The notes under the pieces: generated by a model
Database searches by the model: none
What the model was told of the DNA's origin: nothing
The model's input: only the letters and a program-made list of their open reading frames with translations
Shown here: piece after piece, positions 51,586 to 61,205 of the stretch
Layout of the letters: the number at the start of each line of letters is the position of its first letter
How positions within the stretch are numbered: position 1 is the first letter of the stretch
Program-made: the position numbers and the translations under genes
Origin: Myxococcales bacterium
GTDB taxonomy: Bacteria > Myxococcota > UBA727 > JABDBI01
Reading direction: 5' to 3'
Assembly (NCBI GenBank): GCA_023898405.1
Contig: CP060221.1
Coordinates: 1,240,001-1,304,000 of the forward strand
Length of the DNA stretch: 64,000 bases

Positions 51586-51768
51586 AGAAAACCTCCAGTA
51601 TTAGCTTTGTAAAAATAGTACAATAAAAAGTAAAATAAAAATTTAAAAACAATGAAACAGCGTAAAGTTTTAAACAAGGTTTTGAATTTTCTCTCCCCTT
51701 GTTCTATTTTAAAAGCTCGATAGAAATGCTCGATAACCTTGCAAATACGTTGGTAAAAATCATCAATC

Positions 51769-53178
51769 ATGAATCACACAAAGCGCGCTATTAAGTTCTT
51801 CTTTTCAATTTTTTTAGGCATTCTGGTTTTTATTTGTCCTTTACCTGCAGGTCTCGAGGCAGGTGCTTGGCAACTTTTTGCCATTTTCCTCAGCACTATT
51901 TCTTTGGTTATGTTGGGAGTTTTTCCCATGGGCGCAGCATCACTCATGGGTATTACGATGGCAGTACTTACAAAAAGTATGAGTTTTCAACAGGCTTTTA
52001 ACGGATTTACCTCTCCCATTACATGGCTCATCTTGAGTGCATTTTTTATCTCTTTCGGTTTTGTGCATACTGGATTAGGTCGCCGTATCGCTTTGTTTTT
52101 TATTGCTACCTTTGGAAAAAGTTCGCTTGGCATCGCTTATGGTGTTGGACTTACCGAACTGATTCTCGCTCCTGGAACTCCCAGTTCCACAGCTAGAACC
52201 GGAGGAATTATTTACCCTGTGGTAGAATCTATCGCCCGCTCCTTTGAAAGTTTTCCCAATGACAAGTCAAGCAAACGCATTGGTACCTATTTAGTTTTAT
52301 GCTTATTTAATTTTACGGTTGTCACTTCAGCTATGTTCATGACTGCTATGGCTGCAAACCCATTAACCGCCAAGCTTGCTAAAAGCGCTGGCATAGAAAT
52401 CACATGGCTATCATGGGCGCTCTACGCTTTTGTTCCAGGCTTAACAAGTTTGCTCGTCCTTCCTTTAGTTATGTATAAAATTTCTCCTCCCGAAATCAAA
52501 GATACCGCTCATGCTGCCGCCAATGCTAAAACAGAGCTAAAAAATCTTGGTCCCATGAAAAGCAAAGAACGGCTCATGGCTTTAGGTTTTATTCTTCTTA
52601 TGACTCTGTGGCTTTTAGGACCTCTGATCAAAGTCTCTGCAGTAATAGCCGCACTTTTGGGTATGAGCTTTTTGCTTATTGTTCAGGTTTTTACGTGGGA
52701 GCAACTTTTAAAACTTCACAATGCATTTGAGACTTTTATTTGGTTTGGTGCTCTACTTGCCCTTGCTGAAGGACTTTCAAGTACTGGCTTTACTTCATGG
52801 TTTGGACAATTGGTTGCATCTAACATGAGTGGCTTTAACATTGGCATTGCTGTTGCATTGTTATTTGCAGTCTATTTTTACAGCCACTACTTTTTTGCAA
52901 GTTGCACTGCTCATGTGGGAGCTTTATTTTTACCATTTTTGATGGGAGCCATTGCTCTTGGAGCAAAAGCTTTGCCGTTTGCATTAGCCTTGAGTTTTGC
53001 AAGTTCTTTATTTGGTTCTCTTACTCACTATGGTATTGGCCCTGCTCCAATTTTATTCGGTTCGGGCTACGTCAAACTTGATCACTGGTGGCGCATTGGA
53101 CTCATCATGAGTTTAGTCAACATCACCATCTGGCTTATTGTTGGCGGATTGTGGTGGCGAATATTAGGAATTATTTAA
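51769..53178 (+). CDS. DASS-family anion:sodium symporter / dicarboxylate transporter
   Basis: 469 aa, about 11-12 transmembrane helices. Family marks of the divalent anion:Na+ symporters: GLTELILAPGTPSSTARTGGIIYPVV (the substrate-binding S-N-T-like turn, P-S-S-T-A-R-T-G-G in this branch), TAMAANPLTAKLA, TFIWFGALLALAEGLSSTGF, YSHYFFASCTAHVGALFLPF, and ASSLFGSLTHYGIGPAPILFGSGYV. This resembles the plastid 2-oxoglutarate/malate translocator and bacterial CitT/TtdT-like carriers. It probably exchanges dicarboxylates. The ATG is adjacent to a weak site only; ends converge with the DUF4105 gene by 15 bp. Confidence 0.9.
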   Translation: MNHTKRAIKFFFSIFLGILVFICPLPAGLEAGAWQLFAIFLSTISLVMLGVFPMGAASLMGITMAVLTKSMSFQQAFNGFTSPITWLILSAFFISFGFVHTGLGRRIALFFIATFGKSSLGIAYGVGLTELILAPGTPSSTARTGGIIYPVVESIARSFESFPNDKSSKRIGTYLVLCLFNFTVVTSAMFMTAMAANPLTAKLAKSAGIEITWLSWALYAFVPGLTSLLVLPLVMYKISPPEIKDTAHAAANAKTELKNLGPMKSKERLMALGFILLMTLWLLGPLIKVSAVIAALLGMSFLLIVQVFTWEQLLKLHNAFETFIWFGALLALAEGLSSTGFTSWFGQLVASNMSGFNIGIAVALLFAVYFYSHYFFASCTAHVGALFLPFLMGAIALGAKALPFALALSFASSLFGSLTHYGIGPAPILFGSGYVKLDHWWRIGLIMSLVNITIWLIVGGLWWRILGII

Positions 53179-54873
53179 AGTTGATGCGTGGAACTTTAGC
53201 AATTCAATGATTTGTTCTTGCTCATTAAGCTCTTCATTTGAGTTATTATTGAGCAGTCGTTTCATTCCCCAGTTATGACGCAAAACTTCTCTCATCCATA
53301 GTTGCTTTTCTTCCCACACTCGAAGTTCCTCGACGCTAGCCAAAACGATCTGATTGCCATCATGAGCTATTGACTGAGAAATTTTATCGAGTTCCTCGTT
53401 GAGATTTTGTTCACTTGATACAAAATTTATTTCATTCACAGTCAATAATTGCTTACTACTTGCCTCAATAAAAAATTTATTACCTTCTTGATTAAGAGAT
53501 TTAAAAACTCTTCTTTTTATTTCTTCTTCAATTTTTTCCATTAAAAATATCATTACTTTTCTTTCATATTCATCAATATTTTTACTACCTAAATTTTTAA
53601 GCACCCCTTGATAAAACTCTATTCTTTGTTGCGAATTATTGTTTAAAAATTCAGAACGTGAGAATAAAATATCTTCATCATTTTTACTTAATAAAACTTT
53701 AAGATTTCTAAAAAAATAACGAAGTTTTTTTTCGTAAGGAACAAAAGCTAATCCCTTATCTTCTAGCTGTAAAAAATTATTCACACTCTTATTTTTTATA
53801 GGCCATTCAACTTTAACCAGCTGTGCTTTTTGAGCGCGTTTTATCACACCACCTGGCGATAATGCCGCATGCTTGAAAATACTTTGGTCGTCCACCACTG
53901 ATTGTAGTAAGGCTAATAGTTCAGTTGCACAATTGTTTTTAAAAAATTCATAGGGCCTGTCATAACGGGCTATTCTCATCAGCTGATGCGTAAATAAAAC
54001 AATCTGATCACGGTTTAATTCCAGGGGAATTGCAATAATGGTTCTTTTCTCTCGTTCTAAATAATGATCGAGTATTTCGTTGAGGGAAGTCATAAAAAGC
54101 CGCGATGGATATGAACCAGTCACTGCTCTAAGTGGATTGAGATGCGATGTGGGGGGAACTTCAGCGCGAAACATCAATACCACATGAAAATCTGTATCCT
54201 TTAAACATTCATCACTGATCTCACTTCGTTCAGGGTCACACATAACAATACGAAGAGCACTGTGACCAAAAGCATTGGTGAGAGAATTTCCACCTTCCAT
54301 TGATAACAATTGCAAACTATGAATTTTTTCATGATGAAGAACAACGGGCCAAAGATGATGGCGTAATTTAAAATCCATCCGATCCAAATAAAAAACCATA
54401 GATTTTTCGAGCAGCGCATTGTTATCCCATCTATCAATCTCAAAAAATGTACTCAAGCGATAAGCGATGTCTGGCTCTTCTTTGATAAATTGCGGGTCAC
54501 TCGCCCACCTTAAGGTAAAACTCTTAAGAGTATCTTTAAACTTGTAGTTATAAATTTTTTCTTCTTTAAAAGGCGGCCTTATAGTTTGCTCAACATCTCG
54601 TCCTCGAAGAAATATCACCTTTCTTTTTTTAGGGTGCCCTAAGGATGCACTCAATTGTTCTCGTTGGATATTTTTTTTATGATCTCTACCCAGTGATTTA
54701 ATGTTTCTTAGTAGATTCGAAAGTTCTGCATCTAAAATATTTTCAAGGTCATTATTTGGATTTTTGATAGCTTCAAAAAATTCTTGGTGAAGAATTTTTA
54801 CTTCATCAAAAGACTGACTGAAAATATTTACAACATAAAAAATACAAAAATAAAAAACCAAGTGACGTGTCAT
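53164..54873 (-). CDS. DUF4105 / Lnb N-terminal-like periplasmic protein
   Basis: 569 aa. Signal peptide HLVFYFCIFYVVNIFSQ. The middle region (~ residues 190-360) matches DUF4105, also called the Lnb N-terminal periplasmic domain: NAFGHSALRIVM, LMTSLNEILDHYLEREKRTI-like (observed RLFMTSLNEILDHYLEREKR), YDRPYEFFKNNCATELLALLQ (N-N-C, a papain-like Cys with the earlier G-H-S/His). That suggests a cysteine hydrolase acting in the envelope, but substrate and activity are unproven. The C-terminal half is helical. GGTGGG precedes the ATG at 54873. Downstream neighbours of the same strand upstream of it are two secreted paralogues. Confidence 0.7.
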   Translation of the reverse strand: MTRHLVFYFCIFYVVNIFSQSFDEVKILHQEFFEAIKNPNNDLENILDAELSNLLRNIKSLGRDHKKNIQREQLSASLGHPKKRKVIFLRGRDVEQTIRPPFKEEKIYNYKFKDTLKSFTLRWASDPQFIKEEPDIAYRLSTFFEIDRWDNNALLEKSMVFYLDRMDFKLRHHLWPVVLHHEKIHSLQLLSMEGGNSLTNAFGHSALRIVMCDPERSEISDECLKDTDFHVVLMFRAEVPPTSHLNPLRAVTGSYPSRLFMTSLNEILDHYLEREKRTIIAIPLELNRDQIVLFTHQLMRIARYDRPYEFFKNNCATELLALLQSVVDDQSIFKHAALSPGGVIKRAQKAQLVKVEWPIKNKSVNNFLQLEDKGLAFVPYEKKLRYFFRNLKVLLSKNDEDILFSRSEFLNNNSQQRIEFYQGVLKNLGSKNIDEYERKVMIFLMEKIEEEIKRRVFKSLNQEGNKFFIEASSKQLLTVNEINFVSSEQNLNEELDKISQSIAHDGNQIVLASVEELRVWEEKQLWMREVLRHNWGMKRLLNNNSNEELNEQEQIIELLKFHASTLNNS

Positions 54874-54940
54874 AGATCCCACCGCCGAGCAAAATTATTA
54901 CCTTAACATTGCTCGACAGATAATTATTCCTAGATATTTT

Positions 54941-55474
54941 TTACGCTTTCTCTTCAATCACAAATTCATCCTGTACAGAGCTCAATATCAATTCAGATTC
55001 TTTCATCAATGATTCCTCTTTTTTAGATTTTTTCATGTTTTTTTGAGCTTTTTTGTTTTTCTTTACCGTTGTCTTAAAGCTTTTCCATTCATCATCTGTT
55101 TTGGGAGATAAAAAGAATCTTTTCCAAAATTTTATTACTCCACGAGCGATATCACTTTTACAGTTAGCTTCTTGTCCTTCCAAAAACACATAGACATTAC
55201 CAATAATTGGAGCATTCCCTCCGTTGTAATTTACGGCACCGATTGCACAGGCACTAGTAGATATTCCAGATATAGTTGCCGAGGTTGTGGCAGCACCAGC
55301 AACCACTCCTCCTGCCCCCGTGATAAAAAGTGCTGTTGATCCCATAGGAGCGAGTGTAGAGAAAACAGGAATCATCTGGCCGATATCCTCGCCCCTTTGG
55401 TTGATACTATCTAAAGAAAAAGAAAGCTTAGAAAACAATACAATAATACATAAGTAAGTTGACAAAAAGCGCAT
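54941..55474 (-). CDS. Secreted Lys-rich-tail protein, tandem paralogue B
   Basis: 177 aa. Signal peptide MRFLSTYLCIIVLFSKLSFS, then a Gly/Ala/Thr-rich hydrophobic stretch (FITGAGGVVAGAATTSATIS) that could be a membrane-interacting segment. Then a module VYVFLEGQEANCKSDIARG followed by WKRFFLSPKTDDEWKSF, then a Lys-rich tail (KKNKKAQKNMKKSKKEESLM). It shares this order with the next gene upstream. AAGGAG before ATG 55474. Family unknown. Confidence 0.7.
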   Translation of the reverse strand: MRFLSTYLCIIVLFSKLSFSLDSINQRGEDIGQMIPVFSTLAPMGSTALFITGAGGVVAGAATTSATISGISTSACAIGAVNYNGGNAPIIGNVYVFLEGQEANCKSDIARGVIKFWKRFFLSPKTDDEWKSFKTTVKKNKKAQKNMKKSKKEESLMKESELILSSVQDEFVIEEKA

Positions 55475-55549
55475 TGGCACTCCTTCTATTTGCTAGATAT
55501 GGCGTGCCAACATGTTTTTTTTATTTTTTATTTCAAAAAGTTTTTTGTT

Positions 55550-56263
55550 TCACTCTTTATCTTTTTCCAAAACAACAACTTCACACTCAATATTTTTTTC
55601 TGACAACTCTTCAACGCTCAGGTCTTGTTTTACCTCACACTTAAGAACTGCAGATACAGCCTTGCCATTTTCATCCACCGTTTGTCCTGGAATTTCTAGC
55701 ATCTCAACTTCATTGATTTGCTCAATCTCAGTCTGTTCTGCTTTATTGCTTTTCTGATTCTTCTTATTTTTCTTACTCTGCTTCTCTTGTTTTTTAGCTT
55801 CTTTTTTATCTCTTTTTTTCTGTTTTCGATCGGCCCAATATTCATCCCATGCTTCTAGGCTTTCAGGACTGAGAAATAAATTTTTAAAGTTTTTAAAAAA
55901 CCACTCAGTGATGCGCCAATCAGAGTTGTGCTGCAATTCTTCTAAAAACTCATAACAATTCTTACCCGTAAAAGGTATGTCTCCATGATTGAGATTAACC
56001 GTCGTTGAAGATGTTCCGCTTGTGGATATGCCCGATGTGGTTGTGGAAGATGTTGCTCCTCCCCCCATGGCTGCAACAGAAGTTGTTGCCCCTACCCCTG
56101 CGCTCGTAACAATTCCAAAAGGCCAATAGCATGGACAAAAAGTGGTAATAATCGGTAGCGCAACAATACTACCTACAGCTTGAGCACCTGCATCATTTTG
56201 TGCGCAAATTAAGTTTGAATAATATATAATTAAAAAACCCAAAACAGCGGATAGCTTTCGCAT
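55550..56263 (-). CDS. Secreted Lys-rich-tail protein, tandem paralogue A
   Basis: 237 aa. Signal peptide ending near SNLICA, then a Gly/Thr/Ala-rich stretch (TSAGVGATTSVAAMGGGATS), then NCYEFLEELQHNSDWRITEW and FKNFKNLFLSPESLEAWDEY, then a Lys-rich tail (RKQKKRDKKEAKKQEKQSKK), then an acidic C-terminus. The E-F-L-E and F-F-L-S-P motifs line up with the downstream gene, so the two are diverged tandem copies. AGGAAGCACTT precedes the ATG. Function unknown. Confidence 0.7.
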   Translation of the reverse strand: MRKLSAVLGFLIIYYSNLICAQNDAGAQAVGSIVALPIITTFCPCYWPFGIVTSAGVGATTSVAAMGGGATSSTTTSGISTSGTSSTTVNLNHGDIPFTGKNCYEFLEELQHNSDWRITEWFFKNFKNLFLSPESLEAWDEYWADRKQKKRDKKEAKKQEKQSKKNKKNQKSNKAEQTEIEQINEVEMLEIPGQTVDENGKAVSAVLKCEVKQDLSVEELSEKNIECEVVVLEKDKE

Positions 56264-56330
56264 AAGTGCTTCCTATCATTTGCACACAACAAGCGCTGCT
56301 AAAACCACTTTCAACGAAAACTTATTCCTA

Positions 56331-56744
56331 CTAATACTCTTGCGATAATCGAATAATTCTATCCCATTCATCTTTGCTAATCGGACACACACTCAAGCGA
56401 ACCTGCCGCAATAAACTTAAGTTAGTTAATTCTTTCACTGATTTTAAATCACTCAACTTAACTGGACGGGTCAAATATTTCTGAAATTCAACGTCGACAG
56501 CACACCACGCGTTCTCTTTGGTGGTTGGATCGGGATAGGCGGTCTTTATCACTTTGGCAATTCCGACAATTTCTTTTGGTCCAACTGAATGATAAAAAAA
56601 AGCTTTGTCGCCAATTTTCATCGCCTGTAAATTATTCCGAGCCTGATAGTTTCTCACTCCATCCCAAACAGTTATCTTGTCTTTTTCTAGTTGTTGAAAT
56701 GAATAACTGTGTGGTTCACTTTTAATAATCCAATATGAAGTCAT
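56331..56744 (-). CDS. EVE-domain protein (THYN1-like)
   Basis: 137 aa. EVE fold related to PUA/YTH, thought to bind modified nucleobases. Motifs: YWIIKSEPHSYSFQQLEKD (W-x-x-K-S-E-P), TVWDGVRNYQARNNLQAMKIGDKAFFYHS (W-D-G-V-R-N-Y-Q-A-R-N) and EIVGIAKVIKTAYPDPT. The match to the EVE family is very good. Precise substrate unknown. Monocistronic. Confidence 0.93.
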   Translation of the reverse strand: MTSYWIIKSEPHSYSFQQLEKDKITVWDGVRNYQARNNLQAMKIGDKAFFYHSVGPKEIVGIAKVIKTAYPDPTTKENAWCAVDVEFQKYLTRPVKLSDLKSVKELTNLSLLRQVRLSVCPISKDEWDRIIRLSQEY

Positions 56745-56993
56745 AATTTTTTCTCCCCAATTCTCCGATCAAAGCATACGAAAAATCGAAAAAATTTAGC
56801 AGATTCTTTGGATCCAGCAAATAATTTTTAGGTTTTTTATTCTTAAGCATGAAAAATCTCTTTAAAACGCAATATATTTTACTCAATTGGCATTTAGTAA
56901 TGAGCGTATTCAATTTTTTTGCTCACCAAAATTTTAAGAGGACTAGAATAACTTTAGGGACAAGATCACTTTTTAAGAGATCAGGAGATCAAA

Positions 56994-58559
56994 ATGCCTC
57001 TACATTTGCTGAGCGGAATAAGGTCCGGTTTTTTTATAGCGCTCATTGCAATGCCTCTTTGCTTGGGTATTGCCATAGCAAGTTCGTGTCCACCCATTGC
57101 TGGCATTATCACAGCTATCATAGGCGGAATTATTGTAAGCTTTCTTGGAGGTTGTAAACTTTCTATCAAAGGGCCTGCTGCAGGACTGATCGTCATTGTC
57201 ATGGGTGCAGTTATGGAACTTGGAGCTGGTGATCTAACTGCAGGTTATAAAAAATTTCTTGCTATAGCGGTAATCGCTGCATTGCTTCAAATAATTCTTG
57301 TGTTTTTTAAAACAGCACGCTTTGGGCGTCTGATGCCGCCATCAGTTATTCACGGAATGCTTGCAGCTATCGGAATAATTATTGTTGCTAAACAAATTCA
57401 CATATTGGTGGGGGCAACCCCTCATCAAAAAACAACCTTAGCTCTTATCGGAGAAGTTCCTCACAGCATTCTCAACATTAACCCAGAGCTTGCTTTCATC
57501 GGAATTTTCACCCTTGCGTGCATGATACTTATTCCTCTTATTCCCAGTAAGATCATAAAAATAATTCCACCAGCTTTAGTTGCTCTGTTTGTGGTGGTTC
57601 CTTTAGGAATAATATGGCACCTAAAAATTCCTCACTCCTATCATGTGCTCGATCATGATTTTTTAGTAGGGCCAAGTAATTTGGTTAATATCCCAAGTAA
57701 TATTTTTAACTCTTTGGTGTTTCCTGATTTTTCTGTGCTCATGGAACCAACGGCATATAAATTTATTATCATGCTTGCCCTCATTGGGAGCATTGAGTCA
57801 GTTCTCACCGTCATCGCAGTTGATTCAATCGACCAAACTAAAACAAAATCAAATCTTAATAAAGATTTGCTAGGAATCGGTATCGGAAACTTGATCTGCG
57901 CTTTTATCGGCGGCCTTCCGATGATTTCAGAAGTTGTCCGAAGCAAAGCAAATATCGATAATGGAGCAAAAGATCATTGGTCAAATTTTTTTCACGGATG
58001 CTTTTTGCTTATCGCAGTTGTTTGGGCTGCTCCCCTAATACAACAAATCCCACTCGCTGCTCTAGCAGCAATGCTAATAGTTACAGGACTTCGTCTTGCT
58101 TCACCATCAACTTTTATCAAGACCTACAAAATCGGAATTGATCAACTCGCCTTGTTTATGACAACACTTGTGGTTACCTTGTGCTCAGATCTTCTAGTCG
58201 GAATTACTACCGGCATGCTATTAAAAATCATCATTCACCTCATCAGAGGAGTCAAACTAAAAACTATTATCAGTATAAGCGTAAGAGTTGATCAACTCCC
58301 AACATATTCGCAGATAACAGTGTTGGGACCTGCTATCTTCTCTAATTATTTTTCATTACAAAAGTATATAAACCGAGAACTCAATACCAATAAAAAAGTA
58401 ATCGTCGATTTCACTCAAGCAAATTTAGTAGATCATACTACTCTCTCTTGCCTCTATTCATGGATTGATGAAATCGGAATTGATCGGCTTAATCTCATTG
58501 GACTTGAAAAATTAAGCAAAAACTCCGATCATCCTCTATCAACTCACAAATTTGCATAA
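56994..58559 (+). CDS. SulP-family anion transporter, probably bicarbonate
   Basis: 521 aa with about 12-14 helices. SulP core: GIRSGFFIALIAMPLCLGIAIAS, VSFLGGCKLSIKGPAAGLIVIV (G-P-x-A-G motif), and FIGGLPMISEVVRSKANID-like segment (G-G-x-P-x-x-x-x-x-x-R-S-x-A-N). It has a C-terminal STAS-like region (KVIVDFTQANLVDHTTLSCL). SulP carriers move sulfate, bicarbonate and other anions. Position 9 bp upstream of dabA and dabB makes bicarbonate the likely substrate, as in BicA-type carriers. AGGAG before the ATG. First gene of the operon. Confidence 0.85.
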   Translation: MPLHLLSGIRSGFFIALIAMPLCLGIAIASSCPPIAGIITAIIGGIIVSFLGGCKLSIKGPAAGLIVIVMGAVMELGAGDLTAGYKKFLAIAVIAALLQIILVFFKTARFGRLMPPSVIHGMLAAIGIIIVAKQIHILVGATPHQKTTLALIGEVPHSILNINPELAFIGIFTLACMILIPLIPSKIIKIIPPALVALFVVVPLGIIWHLKIPHSYHVLDHDFLVGPSNLVNIPSNIFNSLVFPDFSVLMEPTAYKFIIMLALIGSIESVLTVIAVDSIDQTKTKSNLNKDLLGIGIGNLICAFIGGLPMISEVVRSKANIDNGAKDHWSNFFHGCFLLIAVVWAAPLIQQIPLAALAAMLIVTGLRLASPSTFIKTYKIGIDQLALFMTTLVVTLCSDLLVGITTGMLLKIIIHLIRGVKLKTIISISVRVDQLPTYSQITVLGPAIFSNYFSLQKYINRELNTNKKVIVDFTQANLVDHTTLSCLYSWIDEIGIDRLNLIGLEKLSKNSDHPLSTHKFA

Positions 58560-58568
58560 GGCTCAATT

Positions 58569-61205
58569 ATGAATCGGCATAATCACAAAGTTGAATACTG
58601 TCTTTTATGTGAAGTTCAAAAACTAGAAAAATTACTGCCGGTTCAAGGCCCTATTAAAGATTTTGTCCATCAAAATATCTTATTGGCATACCTAGGACAG
58701 CCGTTTGACGAAGCCGTTTTAAGTGCGAGTGAAATACTCCAATCTCGCTATTTTATGGATTTCAATTATTATCGCAGCAAATTCCAAGAGAAAGTGATTG
58801 ATTACAAATGCCTAAAACGATCACTTGAAATTCATCTTCCACAAGAACAACATTCCGATTTAGAAATATTTGAAAGAGCTCTGTTTGACTATGTACCTGT
58901 CAGCGATATGAAAACGCTTAATTTTCTTGCAAAACGAAATGCAATTAAAAACTCCGATATAAAAAAAATTATGACGGAAGTTAGCAATACAAAAAATCAC
59001 TTCCGAAAAAATACCAAAGTTATTCGCAACCTAATTATTGAGCAGGTTGGGGTAAACTTCGATCACGAAATTCATCAATTATTGATACGCTTGCTTGGTT
59101 CATTTGTCGATCAGGGAGTTAGTTTATGGCCATACATCAACAATGCACCTTCTTTTGTTGAAGCTATTAAAAATTTAGCAGAATCGTCTGAGTTACCCCT
59201 TAAGCCATGGATAAATAATAAAGAGCTCGCCGAATGGCTCTCCATGCCTTCACAGCAAGCAATCACTGCTATGCTCTCAAAAATTGTGCGGGACAACAAA
59301 CTCTACACCCCCTACCTGCAAGAAAGTTTGCTCACACATCCAGGTTGGTCAGGTATGGTCAATGTAATTTCTAAAAACCCAGAAGCATTAAGTCACCCAT
59401 GCTCTATCGATTTAGTTCAGCTTTTGCATGTTAAAATAGCTTTTGAATACCAGTATCTCAAAAGGTATGAAAAATTCGATCCAATTGACTATGATTGTTA
59501 CCAAGCCACGAGGGAAATTCCTCATCACTGGGATATGACTGATATTTATTCCACAACTTGGTTTTTGTGTAACATTGGTAAAAAAATATCTACAGAATCT
59601 ATCGGATACATCAACGATTATTTCCTAAAAAAAATATGGCATAGGGCCCTAGAAAATACATATTACAAGGATGTTTCTTTAATACTCTCATCATCAACAA
59701 GTGCAACTTCCGATAGAAGCATTAAAAAATTCCAAGCGGTTTTCTGCATCGATGATAGAGAATGTTCGTTTAGAAGAATTTTAGAATTTGAAAGTGATGA
59801 TGTAGAAACTTTCGGAACACCAGGATTTTACGGAATAGATAGTTTTTTCCAAGCTAATGAAGGGTTAGTTCAGAAAATTTGTCCTCCAGCGATCACTCCA
59901 AGCTACATAATCAGAGAGACTTCGGAAAACTCAAACGAAAAATCACCCATTTCAAATTTAGTGGAGCTCACTATTTTTATGGCTCGCCATGGCGCAAACT
60001 CAACTTTATTGGGATTTTTAAGCGCATGTACTTTTGGGCATCTTTCATTATTCCGGTTATTGAGCAGTTTTTTAAGACCATTAAAATGGCAAAAATCTTA
60101 TCAACTCAATAAAGAAAAACAGCTTGCTTGCCCCATCTACGAACGCGATGAAAACTCCGCCCTAATAAATGGGCTTAAACCAGGCTACACCATCGATGAA
60201 ATGGCATTGCGAGTTTACTCTACGCTAAAAAATATGGGCCTATGCAATAATTTTTCTCCTCTTGTTGTCATGTTTGGACACGGATCATCGAGCGTAAATA
60301 ATCCACATTTTGCCGCCTATGATTGTGGTGCATGCTCAAGTAAACCTGGAAATAATAATGCTCGAATATTTGCAACCATGGCTAATCGAAATGACGTTAG
60401 AGCACTCGTAGATAAAAAAGGAATTACTATTCCACAAACAACTCACTTCCTTGGTGCATATCACGATACGTGCAATGATCGTGTTGAGTTCTTTGACTTG
60501 GATAAAATTCCCAACGATAAGCAACAGCTTTTTCAAGAATTTTCTCAACACGTTTTCAACACATCGAGAAAAAATGCCAAAGAGCGCTGTGAAAGATTTG
60601 CCCTCGTACCGAAAAATATCAAACCAGAACAAGCTCTGCGAGAGGTCTATCATCGATCACGTGCTCTATTTGAGCCACGTTCAGAACTTGGTCATGCTTC
60701 AAACGCACTTCTCGTCGTTGGTCGACGAGAACGGAGTAAAAAAATTGATTTACAAAGAAGGGCTCTGTTGCAAAGCTACGATCCAACTTCAGATCAGCAG
60801 GGAACAATTCTAAGTTCTATTTTAACAGCAGCGATTCCCGTTAGCGCAGGCATTAATCTCGATTATTATTTTTCACGCTTGGATCCAGCCATCTACGGGT
60901 GCGGAAGCAAGTTATCTCATAATGTAATGAGTTTAATCGGAGTTGGTAATGGTCTCGATGACGATCTCAGAACAGGAATTCCTATTCAGATGACAGAGTT
61001 GCACGACCCAATCCGATTATTGGTTGTTATTGAACAATATGAATCAATTATTGAACAGGCGATCTACGACAATCCAGCAGTGCGACCTTGGATCGAAAAT
61101 TCATGGACCAGACTCGCTTCTTTGCACCCACAAAAAAATACTCTCACACTGTTTAGCCCCGATCAGCATTCGTGGCATTCATTCGATGATTTGGTGACAA
61201 CATGA
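58569..61205 (+). CDS. dabA: DabA-like inorganic carbon accumulation protein (UPF0753/DUF2309)
   Basis: 878 aa. DabA is a beta-carbonic-anhydrase-like protein that, with DabB, forms a membrane-linked vectorial CO2-hydration complex. Zinc-site residues match the described pattern: Cys393 and Asp395 in QAVFCIDDRECSFRRILE, His571 in VVMFGHGSSSVNNPHFA, and Cys586 in AYDCGACSSKPGNN. The spacing of His571 to Cys586 (15 residues) equals that of characterised DabA (H524/C539). Also present is HHWDMTDIYSTTWF. Between sulP (9-bp gap) and dabB (4-bp overlap). It should sit on the cytoplasmic face. Confidence 0.9.
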   Translation: MNRHNHKVEYCLLCEVQKLEKLLPVQGPIKDFVHQNILLAYLGQPFDEAVLSASEILQSRYFMDFNYYRSKFQEKVIDYKCLKRSLEIHLPQEQHSDLEIFERALFDYVPVSDMKTLNFLAKRNAIKNSDIKKIMTEVSNTKNHFRKNTKVIRNLIIEQVGVNFDHEIHQLLIRLLGSFVDQGVSLWPYINNAPSFVEAIKNLAESSELPLKPWINNKELAEWLSMPSQQAITAMLSKIVRDNKLYTPYLQESLLTHPGWSGMVNVISKNPEALSHPCSIDLVQLLHVKIAFEYQYLKRYEKFDPIDYDCYQATREIPHHWDMTDIYSTTWFLCNIGKKISTESIGYINDYFLKKIWHRALENTYYKDVSLILSSSTSATSDRSIKKFQAVFCIDDRECSFRRILEFESDDVETFGTPGFYGIDSFFQANEGLVQKICPPAITPSYIIRETSENSNEKSPISNLVELTIFMARHGANSTLLGFLSACTFGHLSLFRLLSSFLRPLKWQKSYQLNKEKQLACPIYERDENSALINGLKPGYTIDEMALRVYSTLKNMGLCNNFSPLVVMFGHGSSSVNNPHFAAYDCGACSSKPGNNNARIFATMANRNDVRALVDKKGITIPQTTHFLGAYHDTCNDRVEFFDLDKIPNDKQQLFQEFSQHVFNTSRKNAKERCERFALVPKNIKPEQALREVYHRSRALFEPRSELGHASNALLVVGRRERSKKIDLQRRALLQSYDPTSDQQGTILSSILTAAIPVSAGINLDYYFSRLDPAIYGCGSKLSHNVMSLIGVGNGLDDDLRTGIPIQMTELHDPIRLLVVIEQYESIIEQAIYDNPAVRPWIENSWTRLASLHPQKNTLTLFSPDQHSWHSFDDLVTT

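Noticed and set aside
51582..51770. Minus-strand frame of 62 codons just upstream of the DUF6868 gene
   Set aside because: Its start codon overlaps, antisense, the start of the DASS transporter gene, and it has no ribosome binding site; probably leader RNA of the DUF6868 gene.
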